From: Pseudomonas sediminis
GTDB taxonomy: Bacteria; Pseudomonadota; Gammaproteobacteria; Pseudomonadales; Pseudomonadaceae
Length of the DNA stretch: 64,000 nt
Direction: 5' to 3'
Assembly: GCF_002741105.1 (NCBI RefSeq)
Contig: NZ_NIQU01000010.1
Coordinates: forward strand, 62,001 to 126,000
This document shows, piece by piece, positions 1 to 9,109 of this stretch. Every line of letters starts with the position of its first letter. The first letter of the stretch is position 1. Made by a program: the position numbers and the translations under genes. The notes under the pieces were generated by a model, which was not told where the DNA came from, searched no databases, and saw only the letters and a list, made by a program, of their open reading frames with translations.

Positions 1-848
1 TCCAGGTTGGCGCCCAGGCGGGTGCGCAGCAGACGCGGCTGCTCGGCAACCGGGCCGCCGAGTGCGACTACGCGCTCGACGAACAGCTGACCAGTGGTGA
101 ACAGCTTGCCCACCGCGATCACGTCCTGATAACCGATCTGCCAGACGCTCTTGCCGATGCTGACCGGGTCGAGGAAGTGGATGTGAGTCCCCGGCAGACC
201 TGCCGGGTGCGGGCCTGCAAAGGCTTCGCTCTGTACCTTGGCCAGTTTCTCGCCAGGCAGATTGGCGCCGTCGGCCTTGCACAGGAAGATCTTGGCCAGG
301 TTACCGAGAACCTTGAGGCCGTTTTCGAAATCAGCGGCATGTTCACCGATGATCACAGCAGGATCGGCGGCGAGCGGATGCGTGTCGACTGCGGTCACGA
401 AGATCGAACTCGGTACGGCATCGAGCGCCGGCACCTTGCTGAACGGACGGGTACGCAGGGCGGTCCAAAGGCCAGACTGCTGCAGGTTTTCGCGAATCTG
501 TTCGTCAGTCAGCGAATCCAGCTGGTCGGCAGCATATTGAGCGAAGGTCTCCTGCTCGTCGCCATCAATGTCGATGACCACGGATTGCAGGACACGCTTC
601 TCACCACGATGGATGGCGCTGATCACGCCGCCAGCGGGAGCGGTGTAGCGCACGCCGGGTGTCTTCTTGTCGGTAAACAGCAATTGACCGAGCTTGACCC
701 GGTCACCGACCTGCACTTCCATCGTCGGCTTCATCCCGTGATAGTCGAAGCCGATGACAGCGACACTGCGTACGGGCCTGGCGGCCTCGATACGCTGTGC
801 CGGCGCACCCGTTATGGGCAAATCAAGCCCATGCTTTAGTTTGATCAT
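1..848 (-). CDS. nqrA: Na+-translocating NADH:quinone reductase subunit A (3' end outside window)
   Basis: Subunit A of the six-subunit inner-membrane NQR pump, which oxidises NADH, reduces ubiquinone and exports sodium. The N-terminus begins MIKLKHGLDLPITG and runs into a biotinyl-lipoyl-like region (APAGGVISAIHRGEKR), typical of NqrA. The start ATG is at 846-848 on the minus strand. The remaining part of the gene and presumably nqrB-F lie left of position 1, so only about 282 codons are visible. Nothing looks frameshifted in the visible part. The 305-bp region upstream holds its promoter and two inverted repeats. Confidence 0.93.
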   Translation of the reverse strand, partial: MIKLKHGLDLPITGAPAQRIEAARPVRSVAVIGFDYHGMKPTMEVQVGDRVKLGQLLFTDKKTPGVRYTAPAGGVISAIHRGEKRVLQSVVIDIDGDEQETFAQYAADQLDSLTDEQIRENLQQSGLWTALRTRPFSKVPALDAVPSSIFVTAVDTHPLAADPAVIIGEHAADFENGLKVLGNLAKIFLCKADGANLPGEKLAKVQSEAFAGPHPAGLPGTHIHFLDPVSIGKSVWQIGYQDVIAVGKLFTTGQLFVERVVALGGPVAEQPRLLRTRLGANL

Positions 849-1110
849 AGGTTTGCCTAACCACTGATTTAGAAAGCTTTTTATAGGACAGGCGGCGCTA
901 CCGAAGGTCTAATAGACCCGACCACGCCAATACGATATGGGCGTGGAGGAAGGCGCCAAACCTGGGTAAAAAATCCGCTTGATTATAAAGACGCCCCCCG
1001 GCACTGACCACCCAAGCGCTTGCTTTTTTTGGCCTTTCGGTAACAGGGCGCAACAAACTCGATACTGCTCGAGATCAACTCGACAACTTCGCCAGGCCAG
1101 ATTTCAGGCA
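849..1110. promoter_or_regulatory. nqrA upstream region with two inverted repeats
   Basis: Non-coding stretch between the nqrA start and the gap terminator. It contains two neighbouring inverted repeats: GGTCT-AAT-AGACC at 906-918 and CCACGCC-N11-GGCGTGG at 922-946. These could be operators or a leader hairpin for the nqr operon. No regulator is assigned. No other gene is seen here. Confidence 0.4.
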
Positions 1111-1111
1111 T

Positions 1112-1143
1112 AAAAAAACGGGAGCCGAAGCTCCCGTTTTTTG
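1112..1143. terminator. Bidirectional rho-independent terminator behind gap
   Basis: An A-run, the stem ACGGGAGC / GCTCCCGT with a short loop, and a T-run form a hairpin usable in both directions. It lies 11 bp past the gap stop codon (minus strand). Confidence 0.85.
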
Positions 1144-1153
1144 ACCCTGACGC

Positions 1154-2620
1154 TTAACGCGGGAAGGCTGGCGGATTGACCCCGGCCATGTCTTCCATCA
1201 CGCGCACCACCTGGCAGCTGTAACCGAACTCGTTGTCGTACCAGACGTACAGTACAACGCGGTTATCGTTGGCGATGGTGGCTTCGGCATCCACTACACC
1301 GGCGTGACGCGAGCCGACGAAGTCGGTCGATACCACTTCCTGCGAGCTGACGAAGTCGATCTGCTTCTGCAGATCCGAGTGCATGGCCATCTGGCGCAGG
1401 TACTCGTTGATCTCTTCGCGCGTGGTGGCTTTCTCAAGGTTCAGATTGAGAATGGCCATGGACACGTTCGGCGTCGGCACGCGAATGGCATTGCCGGTCA
1501 GCTTGCCCTTGAGCACTGGCAGCGCTTTGGCAGCAGCGGTGGCGGCACCGGTTTCGGTGATGACCATGTTCAGCGCGGCACTACGACCACGACGACTGCC
1601 TTTATGGAAGTTGTCGATCAGGTTCTGGTCGTTGGTGTACGAGTGAACGGTCTCGACGTGGCCATTGACGATGCCGTACTGATCATTGACCGCCTTGAGC
1701 ACCGGCACGATGGCGTTGGTGGTGCAGGACGCAGCGGAGATGATCTTGTCCTCAGCGGTGATTTCGCTGTGGTTGATGCCGTGCACGATGTTCTTCAGCG
1801 CGCCCTTGCCAGGCGCGGTGAGCACGACGCGATCGACACCCGGGCACGCAAGGTGCTGACCCAGGCCCTCGGCATCACGCCACACACCGGTGTTATCCAC
1901 CAGCAGCGCGTTCTTGATGCCGTACTGGGTGTAGTCGACTTCCTTCGGGTCCTTGGCGTAGATCACCTGGATCAGGTTGCCGTTGGCCGTCAGGGTGCTG
2001 TTCTCTTCATCAATGGTGATGGTGCCGTTGAACTTGCCATGCACCGAGTCACGACGCAGCAGGCTGGCACGCTTGACCAGATCGTTACTGGCACCCTTGC
2101 GCACGACGATGGCGCGCAGACGCAGGCCATCACCACCACCGGTCTTCTCGATCAGGATGCGCGCCAGCAGGCGGCCGATACGACCGAAGCCATAGAGCAC
2201 AACGTCGGTACCTTCACGACCAGCGCCGTTCTGCTTGCCTACCACATCGACCAGCTCGTCCTTGACGAACTGCTCGACGCCACGGCCAGCGCCTTCGGCC
2301 TTGAACTTGGCAACCAGCTTGCCCAGATCAACCGAGGCAGCGCCCAGCTTGAGCTCGCTCATGGCCTTGAGCATGGGGAAGGTGTCGTGCACCGACAGCT
2401 CGGCTTCTTCAGCCAGGCGATGACGGGCAAAACGGTGAGCCTTGAGGATGTCGATGACCGAACGATTGATCAGGCCACGGCCGTAGATCGAGGTCACCAC
2501 ATTGTTGTTGCGATAGAGCTGACCAATCAGCGGAATCATCGCTTCCGCGAGGGCTTCACGATCGATCCATTCACCGAGACACTGGTCGGGCTTCTGAGTC
2601 ACGGGCAGTACCTTCCACAT
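1154..2620 (-). CDS. gap: Glyceraldehyde-3-phosphate dehydrogenase, long Pseudomonas type (488 aa)
   Basis: Oxidises glyceraldehyde-3-phosphate to 1,3-bisphosphoglycerate, or the reverse in gluconeogenesis, in the cytoplasm. The protein has an extra N-terminal domain of about 135 residues before the Rossmann motif YGFGRIGR; ordinary GAPDHs are about 335 aa. The catalytic cysteine is in ISAASCTTNAIVP near residue 300, and the C-terminus has the usual WYDNEFGYS motif. It lies between nqrA and a divergent mfd, as in P. aeruginosa PA3001. The start ATG at 2620 gives MWKVLPVTQKPDQC. Its own terminator follows at once. The exact isozyme role cannot be told from sequence alone. Confidence 0.92.
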   Translation of the reverse strand: MWKVLPVTQKPDQCLGEWIDREALAEAMIPLIGQLYRNNNVVTSIYGRGLINRSVIDILKAHRFARHRLAEEAELSVHDTFPMLKAMSELKLGAASVDLGKLVAKFKAEGAGRGVEQFVKDELVDVVGKQNGAGREGTDVVLYGFGRIGRLLARILIEKTGGGDGLRLRAIVVRKGASNDLVKRASLLRRDSVHGKFNGTITIDEENSTLTANGNLIQVIYAKDPKEVDYTQYGIKNALLVDNTGVWRDAEGLGQHLACPGVDRVVLTAPGKGALKNIVHGINHSEITAEDKIISAASCTTNAIVPVLKAVNDQYGIVNGHVETVHSYTNDQNLIDNFHKGSRRGRSAALNMVITETGAATAAAKALPVLKGKLTGNAIRVPTPNVSMAILNLNLEKATTREEINEYLRQMAMHSDLQKQIDFVSSQEVVSTDFVGSRHAGVVDAEATIANDNRVVLYVWYDNEFGYSCQVVRVMEDMAGVNPPAFPR

Positions 2621-2689
2621 GTAGGGGCTGAAAAAAGGGGCTACATTATGACGGTGCGCGCGAGCATGAGCAATGCGCGCCTGTCGCGA

Positions 2690-2719
2690 CTGACATTGAC
2701 CAGCAAGCCCCGCTACAAT
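2690..2719 (+). promoter_or_regulatory. Probable sigma-70 promoter of mfd
   Basis: CTGACA (2690-2695) and TACAAT (2714-2719) are separated by 18 bp, placing a start of transcription about 25 bp before the GTG start of mfd. The same 130-bp interval must also hold the divergent gap promoter. Confidence 0.55.
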
Positions 2720-2751
2720 TCCCGGCCTTTCGTCACGACCGTGAGCCGCCC

Positions 2752-5700
2752 GTGTCCGTACTGCGTCTTCCGTCTCTACCGGCCAGCGCCGGCAAACAAC
2801 AGTGGGGCAACCTGCCCGGGGCCGCCCTGTCCCTGACCATCGCAGAAGCGGCCAGCGACGCTGGACGCTTCACCCTGGTGCTCACCGAAGGCAGCCAGAG
2901 CGCCGAGCGGCTACAGGAAGAGCTGGCGTTCTTCGCCCCCGACCTGCCAGTGCTGCACTTCCCCGACTGGGAAACCCTGCCCTACGATGTGTTTTCGCCG
3001 CACCAGGACATCATTTCGCAGCGTATCGCAGCGCTCTATCGTCTACCGCAGCTGAGCCGCGGCATCCTCGTAGTGCCGATCACCACAGCCCTACACCGCC
3101 TCGCACCGAAGCGCTTCCTGCTGGGCAGCAGCCTGGTGCTGGATGTCGGCCAGAAACTCGATGTGGAGCAGACGCGCACGCGCCTGGAGGCGGCCGGCTA
3201 CCGCTGCGTGGACACGGTGTACGAGCATGGCGAGTTCGCTGTGCGCGGCGCATTGATCGATCTGTTCCCGATGGGCAGCGACACGCCCTACCGTATCGAC
3301 CTGTTCGACGACGAAATCGAAACCCTGCGCACCTTCGACCCCGAAACCCAGCGCTCGGTGGACAAGGTCGAGTCGATCCGCCTGCTGCCAGCGCGTGAGT
3401 TTCCGCTGGAAAAGAAAGCCGTCACCGATTTCCGCGGGCGCTTTCGCGAGCGCTTCGACGTGGATTTCCGTCGCTGCCCGATCTATCAGGACCTTTCCAC
3501 CGGCATCACCCCAGCTGGCATCGAGTACTACCTGCCGCTGTTCTTCGAAGAGACGGACACCCTGTTCGACTACCTGCCGGGCGACACCCAGGTATTTTCC
3601 CTGCCCGGTATCGAAAAAGCCGCCGAGCAATTTTGGACAGATGCGCGTAGCCGCTATGAGGATCGCCGAGTCGATCCAGAGCGACCACTACTACCGCCTG
3701 CCGACATCTTCCTGCCGGTGGAGGACTGTTTCGCCCGCCTGAAGAGCTGGCCGCGGGTGGTGGTCAATCAGGACGATATCGAGCCTGGCGTCGGCCAGAC
3801 CCGCTTCGACGCCCGCGCCCTGCCCGACCTGGCGATCCAGGCCAAGGCCGGCGAGCCACTGGCAGCGCTGCGCCGCTTTATCGAGGAATATCCGGGCCGC
3901 GTGCTGTTCTGCGCCGAATCGGCCGGGCGCCGCGAAGTGCTGCTGGAGCTGCTCGCTCGCCTCAAGCTCAAGCCCAGGGAAGTCGAGGGCTGGCCAGCCT
4001 TCGTCGCCAGCAGCGAGCGCCTGAACATCTGCATCGCACCATTGGACGAAGGGCTGCTGCTCGACGACCTGGCGCTGATCGCCGAGAGCCCGCTGTTCGG
4101 CCAACGCGTCATGCAGCGCCGGCGCCGCGAGAAAGGCCGCGAAGGCGGCGACAACGTGATCAAGAACCTCACCGAGCTGCGCGAAGGCGCACCGGTGGTG
4201 CATATCGATCACGGCGTCGGCCGCTACCTGGGCCTGGTGACCATGGAGTTCGATGGCCAGGCCGCCGAATTCCTCGCCCTGCAGTACGCCGACGAAGCCA
4301 AACTCTACGTGCCGGTGGCCAGCCTGCACCTGATTGCCCGCTACACCGGCAGTGACGATGCTCTTGCGCCGCTGCATCGCCTCGGCTCGGAAGTCTGGCA
4401 GAAGGCCAAGCGCAAGGCCGCCGAGCAGGTGCGTGATGTTGCCGCCGAGCTGCTCGATATCTACGCCCGCCGCGCCGCCCGTGAAGGCTTCGCCTTCCAG
4501 GACCCGGCGCTGGATTACGCCACCTTCAGCGCCGGCTTCCCCTTCGAGGAAACCCCGGACCAGCAGGCCGCCATCGACGCCGTGCGCAGCGACATGCTGG
4601 CCGGCAAGCCGATGGATCGCCTGGTTTGCGGCGACGTCGGCTTCGGCAAGACCGAAGTGGCCATGCGCGCCGCCTTCATCGCCGTACACAGCGGCAAGCA
4701 GGTCGCCGTGCTGGTACCCACCACCCTGCTCGCCCAGCAGCACTACAACAGCTTCCGCGACCGCTTCGCCGATTGGCCGGTAAAGGTCGAGGTGATGAGC
4801 CGCTTCAAGAGCGCCAAGGAAGTTGGCGACGCCGTGCAGCAACTGGCCGAAGGCAAGGTGGATATCGTCATCGGCACGCACAAGCTGCTGCAGGATGACG
4901 TCAAGTTCCAAAACCTCGGTTTGGCCATCATCGACGAGGAACACCGCTTCGGCGTGCGCCAGAAGGAGCAGCTCAAGGCCCTGCGCAGCGAGGTGGATAT
5001 TCTCACCCTGACCGCCACGCCCATCCCGCGCACCCTGAACATGGCCGTGGCTGGCATGCGCGACCTGTCGATCATCGCCACCCCGCCGGCACGGCGCCTG
5101 TCGGTGCGCACCTTCGTCATGGAAGCCAACAAGCCGACCATCAAGGAAGCGCTGCTGCGCGAACTGCTGCGCGGCGGCCAGGTGTACTACCTGCACAACG
5201 ACGTGAAGACCATCGAAAAATGCGCCGCTGACCTCGCCGAGCTAGTGCCCGAAGCACGTATCGGTATCGGCCATGGACAGATGCGCGAACGCGATCTCGA
5301 ACAAGTGATGAGCGACTTCTACCACAAGCGCTTCAACGTGCTGGTGGCCTCGACCATCATCGAGACCGGCATCGACGTGCCCAGCGCCAACACCATCATC
5401 ATCGATCGCGCCGACAAGTTCGGTCTGGCCCAGCTGCACCAGTTGCGTGGCCGTGTCGGCCGTAGCCACCACCAAGCCTACGCCTACCTGCTCACCCCCC
5501 CGCGCAAGCAGATGACCACAGACGCCGAGAAACGCCTGGAGGCCATCGCCAACGCCCAGGACCTCGGCGCGGGCTTCGTCCTGGCAACCCACGACCTGGA
5601 AATCCGCGGCGCCGGCGAACTGCTCGGCGACGGCCAGAGCGGACAGATTCAGGCCGTCGGCTTCACCTTGTACATGGAAATGCTCGAACGCGCGGTCAAG

Positions 5701-6189
5701 GCCATCCAGAAAGGCGAGCAGCCGAACCTCGACCAGCCGCTGGGCGGCGGCCCGGAGATCAACCTGCGCGTACCGGCGCTGATCCCCGAAGACTACCTGC
5801 CCGACGTGCATGCCCGCCTGATTCTCTACAAGCGCATCGCCAACGCCAGCGACGAGGATGGCCTGAAGGAGTTGCAGGTTGAGATGATCGACCGCTTCGG
5901 CCTGTTGCCGGAGCCAACCAAGAGCCTGATGCGCCTGACCCTGCTCAAGCTGCAGGCAGAGAAGCTGGGTATTACCAAGGTCGACGCCGGACCACAGGGC
6001 GGCCGCATCGAATTCGCCGCAGAGACCTGCGTCGACCCGCTGACGCTGATCAAGCTGATCCAGGCCCAACCGAAACGCTACAAGTTCGAAGGCGCCACCG
6101 TCTTCAAGATCCAGGTGCCCATGGAGCGCGCGGAAGAGCGCTTCAACACCCTGGAAGCCCTGCTCGAGCGCCTCGCGCCCACCACCTGA
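2752..6189 (+). CDS. mfd: Transcription-repair coupling factor Mfd
   Basis: Superfamily 2 translocase of 1145 aa that removes RNA polymerase stalled at DNA lesions and recruits UvrA. Visible regions in order: N-terminal UvrB-homology part (FPDWETLPYDVFSPHQDI), the RNA-polymerase interaction domain around the VVHIDHGVGRYLGL motif, Walker A GDVGFGKTE near residue 630, the DEEH box near residue 730, the TATPIPRTL motif, and the C-terminal TRCF domain. Translation starts at GTG 2752 (MSVLRLPSLPA), which agrees with the conserved N-terminus of Pseudomonas Mfd. It is divergent from gap, and csiV follows 11 bp downstream. Confidence 0.97.
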   Translation: MSVLRLPSLPASAGKQQWGNLPGAALSLTIAEAASDAGRFTLVLTEGSQSAERLQEELAFFAPDLPVLHFPDWETLPYDVFSPHQDIISQRIAALYRLPQLSRGILVVPITTALHRLAPKRFLLGSSLVLDVGQKLDVEQTRTRLEAAGYRCVDTVYEHGEFAVRGALIDLFPMGSDTPYRIDLFDDEIETLRTFDPETQRSVDKVESIRLLPAREFPLEKKAVTDFRGRFRERFDVDFRRCPIYQDLSTGITPAGIEYYLPLFFEETDTLFDYLPGDTQVFSLPGIEKAAEQFWTDARSRYEDRRVDPERPLLPPADIFLPVEDCFARLKSWPRVVVNQDDIEPGVGQTRFDARALPDLAIQAKAGEPLAALRRFIEEYPGRVLFCAESAGRREVLLELLARLKLKPREVEGWPAFVASSERLNICIAPLDEGLLLDDLALIAESPLFGQRVMQRRRREKGREGGDNVIKNLTELREGAPVVHIDHGVGRYLGLVTMEFDGQAAEFLALQYADEAKLYVPVASLHLIARYTGSDDALAPLHRLGSEVWQKAKRKAAEQVRDVAAELLDIYARRAAREGFAFQDPALDYATFSAGFPFEETPDQQAAIDAVRSDMLAGKPMDRLVCGDVGFGKTEVAMRAAFIAVHSGKQVAVLVPTTLLAQQHYNSFRDRFADWPVKVEVMSRFKSAKEVGDAVQQLAEGKVDIVIGTHKLLQDDVKFQNLGLAIIDEEHRFGVRQKEQLKALRSEVDILTLTATPIPRTLNMAVAGMRDLSIIATPPARRLSVRTFVMEANKPTIKEALLRELLRGGQVYYLHNDVKTIEKCAADLAELVPEARIGIGHGQMRERDLEQVMSDFYHKRFNVLVASTIIETGIDVPSANTIIIDRADKFGLAQLHQLRGRVGRSHHQAYAYLLTPPRKQMTTDAEKRLEAIANAQDLGAGFVLATHDLEIRGAGELLGDGQSGQIQAVGFTLYMEMLERAVKAIQKGEQPNLDQPLGGGPEINLRVPALIPEDYLPDVHARLILYKRIANASDEDGLKELQVEMIDRFGLLPEPTKSLMRLTLLKLQAEKLGITKVDAGPQGGRIEFAAETCVDPLTLIKLIQAQPKRYKFEGATVFKIQVPMERAEERFNTLEALLERLAPTT

Positions 6190-6200
6190 AGGACTCCCCC

Positions 6201-6722
6201 ATGCGCCCATTGCACTTGATCGCCCTGCTGCTCTGCCTGCTCGCCCCGAGCGCCTTCGCCGAACGCCTGTATCAGGTGGAACTGCTGGTATTCCGCCAGG
6301 CCGGTGACGCGGTGATCGCGCCGAAGATCGCCCCCGACGACTGGGCCGGCACCGCCCTGCCGATCGCCGGCAGCGAGCGCCCCACCAGCCTCGACAGCGA
6401 AGCAGCCAAGCTCAACCCGGGTAATGGCTATCAGGTTCTGCTGCACAAGGCCTGGAGCCAGACGCTGAGCACCACAGCGAGCCGCGTAGCCGTCAACAGT
6501 GGCGAGGCGCACCTCGGCCACTACCCGGTCGAAGGCACCCTTGCCTTCACCCAGGATCGCTTCGCCGATCTGGATCTGGAACTGTGGATCAACCGCTTCA
6601 GTGCCGACGGCCTGCTGGAAAGCAGCGAACACATGAAAGTCGCCCAACGCCTGAAAGACAACAGCCTGACCTACCTCGATCACGGCAGCCTCGGCGCCCT
6701 GGTGCGCATCAGCCCGCTGTAA
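6201..6722 (+). CDS. csiV: CsiV-like periplasmic protein
   Basis: A 173-aa exported protein with a clear signal peptide (MRPLHLIALLLCLLAPSAFA) followed by the conserved RLYQVELLVFRQ start of the CsiV/PA3003 family. The Vibrio member is a peptidoglycan-binding cell-shape protein that works with the lipoprotein activator of a class A PBP; whether the Pseudomonas protein does the same is inferred. It starts 11 bp behind mfd, so the two are probably co-transcribed, and a strong terminator follows. Confidence 0.75.
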   Translation: MRPLHLIALLLCLLAPSAFAERLYQVELLVFRQAGDAVIAPKIAPDDWAGTALPIAGSERPTSLDSEAAKLNPGNGYQVLLHKAWSQTLSTTASRVAVNSGEAHLGHYPVEGTLAFTQDRFADLDLELWINRFSADGLLESSEHMKVAQRLKDNSLTYLDHGSLGALVRISPL

Positions 6723-6734
6723 GGGGAGGTAACG

Positions 6735-6760
6735 AAAAGGGCCGCTAAGCGGCCCTTTTC
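6735..6760. terminator. Bidirectional terminator between csiV and mtnP
   Basis: The hairpin AAAAGGGCCGC-TAA-GCGGCCCTTTT serves the convergent csiV (plus) and thioinosine phosphorylase (minus) genes. Confidence 0.85.
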
Positions 6761-6775
6761 ATTTGCTTAGAGAAG

Positions 6776-7513
6776 CTAGTCACTCAGCACGCGCGCCAAT
6801 ACCGCCTTGATCGTGCCCATGCCCTGCTCCAGCACCCGTTCGATTTCGTCCATGGTGATCAGGCCACTGGTCTTGCCCGCAGCAGGATTCACCACCAGCG
6901 CCAGACAGGCATAAGGCAACGCCAGCTCACGCGCCAGTGCAGCCTCGGGCATTGCGGTCATGCCGACCAGATCACAGCCGTCACGCTCCATCCGCACAAT
7001 CTCCGCCGCCGTTTCCAGGCGCGGCCCCTGCGTGCAGCCGTACACGCCATGGCTGCTGAATGCAGCACCTTCAGCGGTCAACGCCGCGATCAGGCGCTCG
7101 CGCAATGCCGCATCGTAGGGGTAACTGAAATCCACGTGCGTCACGTGATCCAGCTCACCCTCGAAAAAGGTGTGCGCACGACCGGCCGTGTAATCAATGA
7201 GCTGATGCGGCACGCAGAAATGTCCCGCCCCCATCGCCGCATGAATGCCACCCACAGCATTGACCGCAACAATCTCGCGCGCCCCTGCATGCTTCAACGC
7301 CCACAGGTTGGCGCGGTAGTTGATCTGATGCGGAGCAATCCGATGCGGTTGGCCGTGGCGCGCCAGAAACAACACCTCGCGCCCGCCGTACTCGCCACGC
7401 AGGATATCGGCCGAGGGCGTGCCGTAGGGCGTATCCAGTGTCAGCGCCTGACGAATCACCAGGCCTTCGAGCTGCGTCAGGCCGGTACCACCGATGATTG
7501 CATAAACGGTCAT
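6776..7513 (-). CDS. S-methyl-5'-thioinosine phosphorylase (PA3004-type)
   Basis: A 245-aa purine nucleoside phosphorylase of the MTAP/PNP family. It begins MTVYAIIGGTGLTQLEG, with the phosphate-binding GGTG, then LARHGQPHRIAPHQINYRANLWAL and NAVGGIH. The P. aeruginosa orthologue PA3004 cleaves 5'-methylthioinosine in the polyamine/quorum-sensing by-product salvage route, so this assignment is preferred over methylthioadenosine phosphorylase. It is the last gene of a minus-strand group with nagZ (9 bp gap) and the YkuD gene. Confidence 0.85.
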   Translation of the reverse strand: MTVYAIIGGTGLTQLEGLVIRQALTLDTPYGTPSADILRGEYGGREVLFLARHGQPHRIAPHQINYRANLWALKHAGAREIVAVNAVGGIHAAMGAGHFCVPHQLIDYTAGRAHTFFEGELDHVTHVDFSYPYDAALRERLIAALTAEGAAFSSHGVYGCTQGPRLETAAEIVRMERDGCDLVGMTAMPEAALARELALPYACLALVVNPAAGKTSGLITMDEIERVLEQGMGTIKAVLARVLSD

Positions 7514-7522
7514 GTTGAGCCC

Positions 7523-8521
7523 TCAGTCGAGCAGATGCGCCGCTCTGAGCGCAGCCACCGCCACAGACCAACGCGGCGCCTGACGATAATCGGTACACGC
7601 ATGGGCGCGCCCACGCATGCGCTGCAGTCGCTCGGCCGGGGTGACCCGCAAGCGCTGCAATGCGCTGAGCGCCAGTTCCGCCGAGCCTCGATCATTGCAC
7701 ACGAGGCCCATGTCACAGCCAGCAGCGAGCGCCGCCTCGATACGCTTGCCGGCATCGCCAACCACGTGCGCACCGGCCATGGACAGGTCGTCACTGAAGA
7801 TCACGCCGTCGAAGCCCAGCTCGCCGCGCAGGATGTCCTGCAGCCAGCGACGAGAAAAACCCGCCGGCTGCTCATCGACCTGCGGATAGATGACATGCGC
7901 CGGCATCACCGCATCGAGCTCGCCAGTCAGACGCTTGAACGGCTGCATGTCACAGGCGCGAATCTCATCGAGGCTGCGCTCGTCGACCGGAATGGCCACG
8001 TGAGAGTCCGCCTCGGCCCAGCCATGCCCAGGAAAATGCTTGCCGGTCGCTGCCATACCCGCCTGGTGCATGCCACTGATGAAAGCGGTCGCCAGCGTGG
8101 TCGCGCGCTGCGGGTCGCCCTCGAAAGCGCGACTGCCGACCACCGCACTGCGCTGATGGTCGAGATCGAGGACCGGAGCGAAGCTGAGATCCAGCCCGAC
8201 GGCCAGCACCTCGGTCGCCATCAGCCAGCCGCAATGCTCGGCAAGCACTTCGGCATTGTCGTTATCGGTGATCGCACGCATCGCCGGCAGACGCAGAAAG
8301 CCCTGGCGCAGACGCTGCACCCGGCCGCCCTCCTGGTCCACGGCCAGCAGCAAGTCCGGGCGCACGGCACGAATGCTCTGGCACAACTCGCGCACCTGGC
8401 GTGGCGATTCGATGTTGCGGGCGAAAATGATCAAGCCGCCCACCTCGGGCTGGCGCAGCATCTGGCGATCCTCGGCGGTCAGCCAGGTGCCGGCGATGTC
8501 CATCATCAAAGAGCCTTGCAT
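7523..8521 (-). CDS. nagZ: Beta-N-acetylhexosaminidase NagZ
   Basis: A cytoplasmic family-3 glycoside hydrolase of 332 aa that removes GlcNAc from 1,6-anhydroMurNAc-peptides during murein recycling and thereby makes the AmpR ligands. Diagnostic motifs are VDQEGGRVQRL, the KHFPGHG loop, and DLSMAGAH (catalytic Asp). The start ATG at 8521 (MQGSLMMDIAGTW) was chosen over the longer open frame because it fits the family N-terminus. It lies 11 bp behind the YkuD gene, which makes a murein-recycling pair. Confidence 0.93.
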   Translation of the reverse strand: MQGSLMMDIAGTWLTAEDRQMLRQPEVGGLIIFARNIESPRQVRELCQSIRAVRPDLLLAVDQEGGRVQRLRQGFLRLPAMRAITDNDNAEVLAEHCGWLMATEVLAVGLDLSFAPVLDLDHQRSAVVGSRAFEGDPQRATTLATAFISGMHQAGMAATGKHFPGHGWAEADSHVAIPVDERSLDEIRACDMQPFKRLTGELDAVMPAHVIYPQVDEQPAGFSRRWLQDILRGELGFDGVIFSDDLSMAGAHVVGDAGKRIEAALAAGCDMGLVCNDRGSAELALSALQRLRVTPAERLQRMRGRAHACTDYRQAPRWSVAVAALRAAHLLD

Positions 8522-8532
8522 AAACCTATTCC

Positions 8533-9060
8533 TTACGTGAAATCTTGGCCTGCGCCCCACTGCGGGCAGGATGCTTCGTCGATACGCACCCTGCAGTGCG
8601 GCGGCACGCGATCAAAAAGCGCCAGCATGTCGGCGTTGCGCAAACGAATGCAGCCATGGGACAACGGCTCGCCCATGGGTTCCGTGTCCGGGGTGCCGTG
8701 AAGATAGATGTAGCGACGGAAGGTATCGACCTCGCCCAGGCGATTGCGCCCCGTTTCGAGACCGCTCAACCAGAGAATGCGGGTAAGGATCCAGTCACGA
8801 CCAGGAAACTGCTCGTGCAGTTGCGGCGACCATACCTCACCGGTCCAGCGACGCCCGCGCAACACGGCAGCCAGAGGCAGGCCGGCGCCGATCTTCGCGC
8901 GCACTTGATGCAGCCCGCGCGGCGTGCAGCCCGAGCCATTGCGCTCACCTGCGCCGTTGCGTGCGGTGGATACGGGAAAACACACTATCAGCCGCCCAGC
9001 ACTGAAGCCGTAGAGCGCCTGATCAGCAATGGAGATTTGGAGTAAATCAAGATCGGACAT
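8533..9060 (-). CDS. YkuD-family L,D-transpeptidase/carboxypeptidase without signal peptide
   Basis: A 175-aa YkuD-domain protein. The active-site block HGTPDTEPMGEPLSHGCIRL supplies the catalytic Cys and His. The protein begins directly with the domain (MSDLDLLQISIADQAL) and has no signal peptide or lipobox, unlike periplasmic L,D-transpeptidases. Acinetobacter ElsL/LdtK is a known cytoplasmic YkuD enzyme that acts as L,D-carboxypeptidase in murein recycling; the position next to nagZ supports the same role here, but that is inference. Seen: motif and missing export signal. Alternative: a transpeptidase with a misread start, though upstream sequence does not offer a signal peptide in frame. 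Confidence 0.8.
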   Translation of the reverse strand: MSDLDLLQISIADQALYGFSAGRLIVCFPVSTARNGAGERNGSGCTPRGLHQVRAKIGAGLPLAAVLRGRRWTGEVWSPQLHEQFPGRDWILTRILWLSGLETGRNRLGEVDTFRRYIYLHGTPDTEPMGEPLSHGCIRLRNADMLALFDRVPPHCRVRIDEASCPQWGAGQDFT

Positions 9061-9109
9061 GGGCCGCTAGCTTAGCCGAAGGACGAAGCCAAGCCCACCT
9101 GCCGTCCGG

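Noticed and set aside
1304..2836. Long open frame of 510 codons opposite the gap gene
   Set aside because: Lies antisense to a clear GAPDH; high-GC codon bias opens the opposite frame. Same reasoning applies to long antisense frames at 3691-5196, 7049-8701, 13040-14761, 15337-16920, 17008-18720 and 43468-44949.
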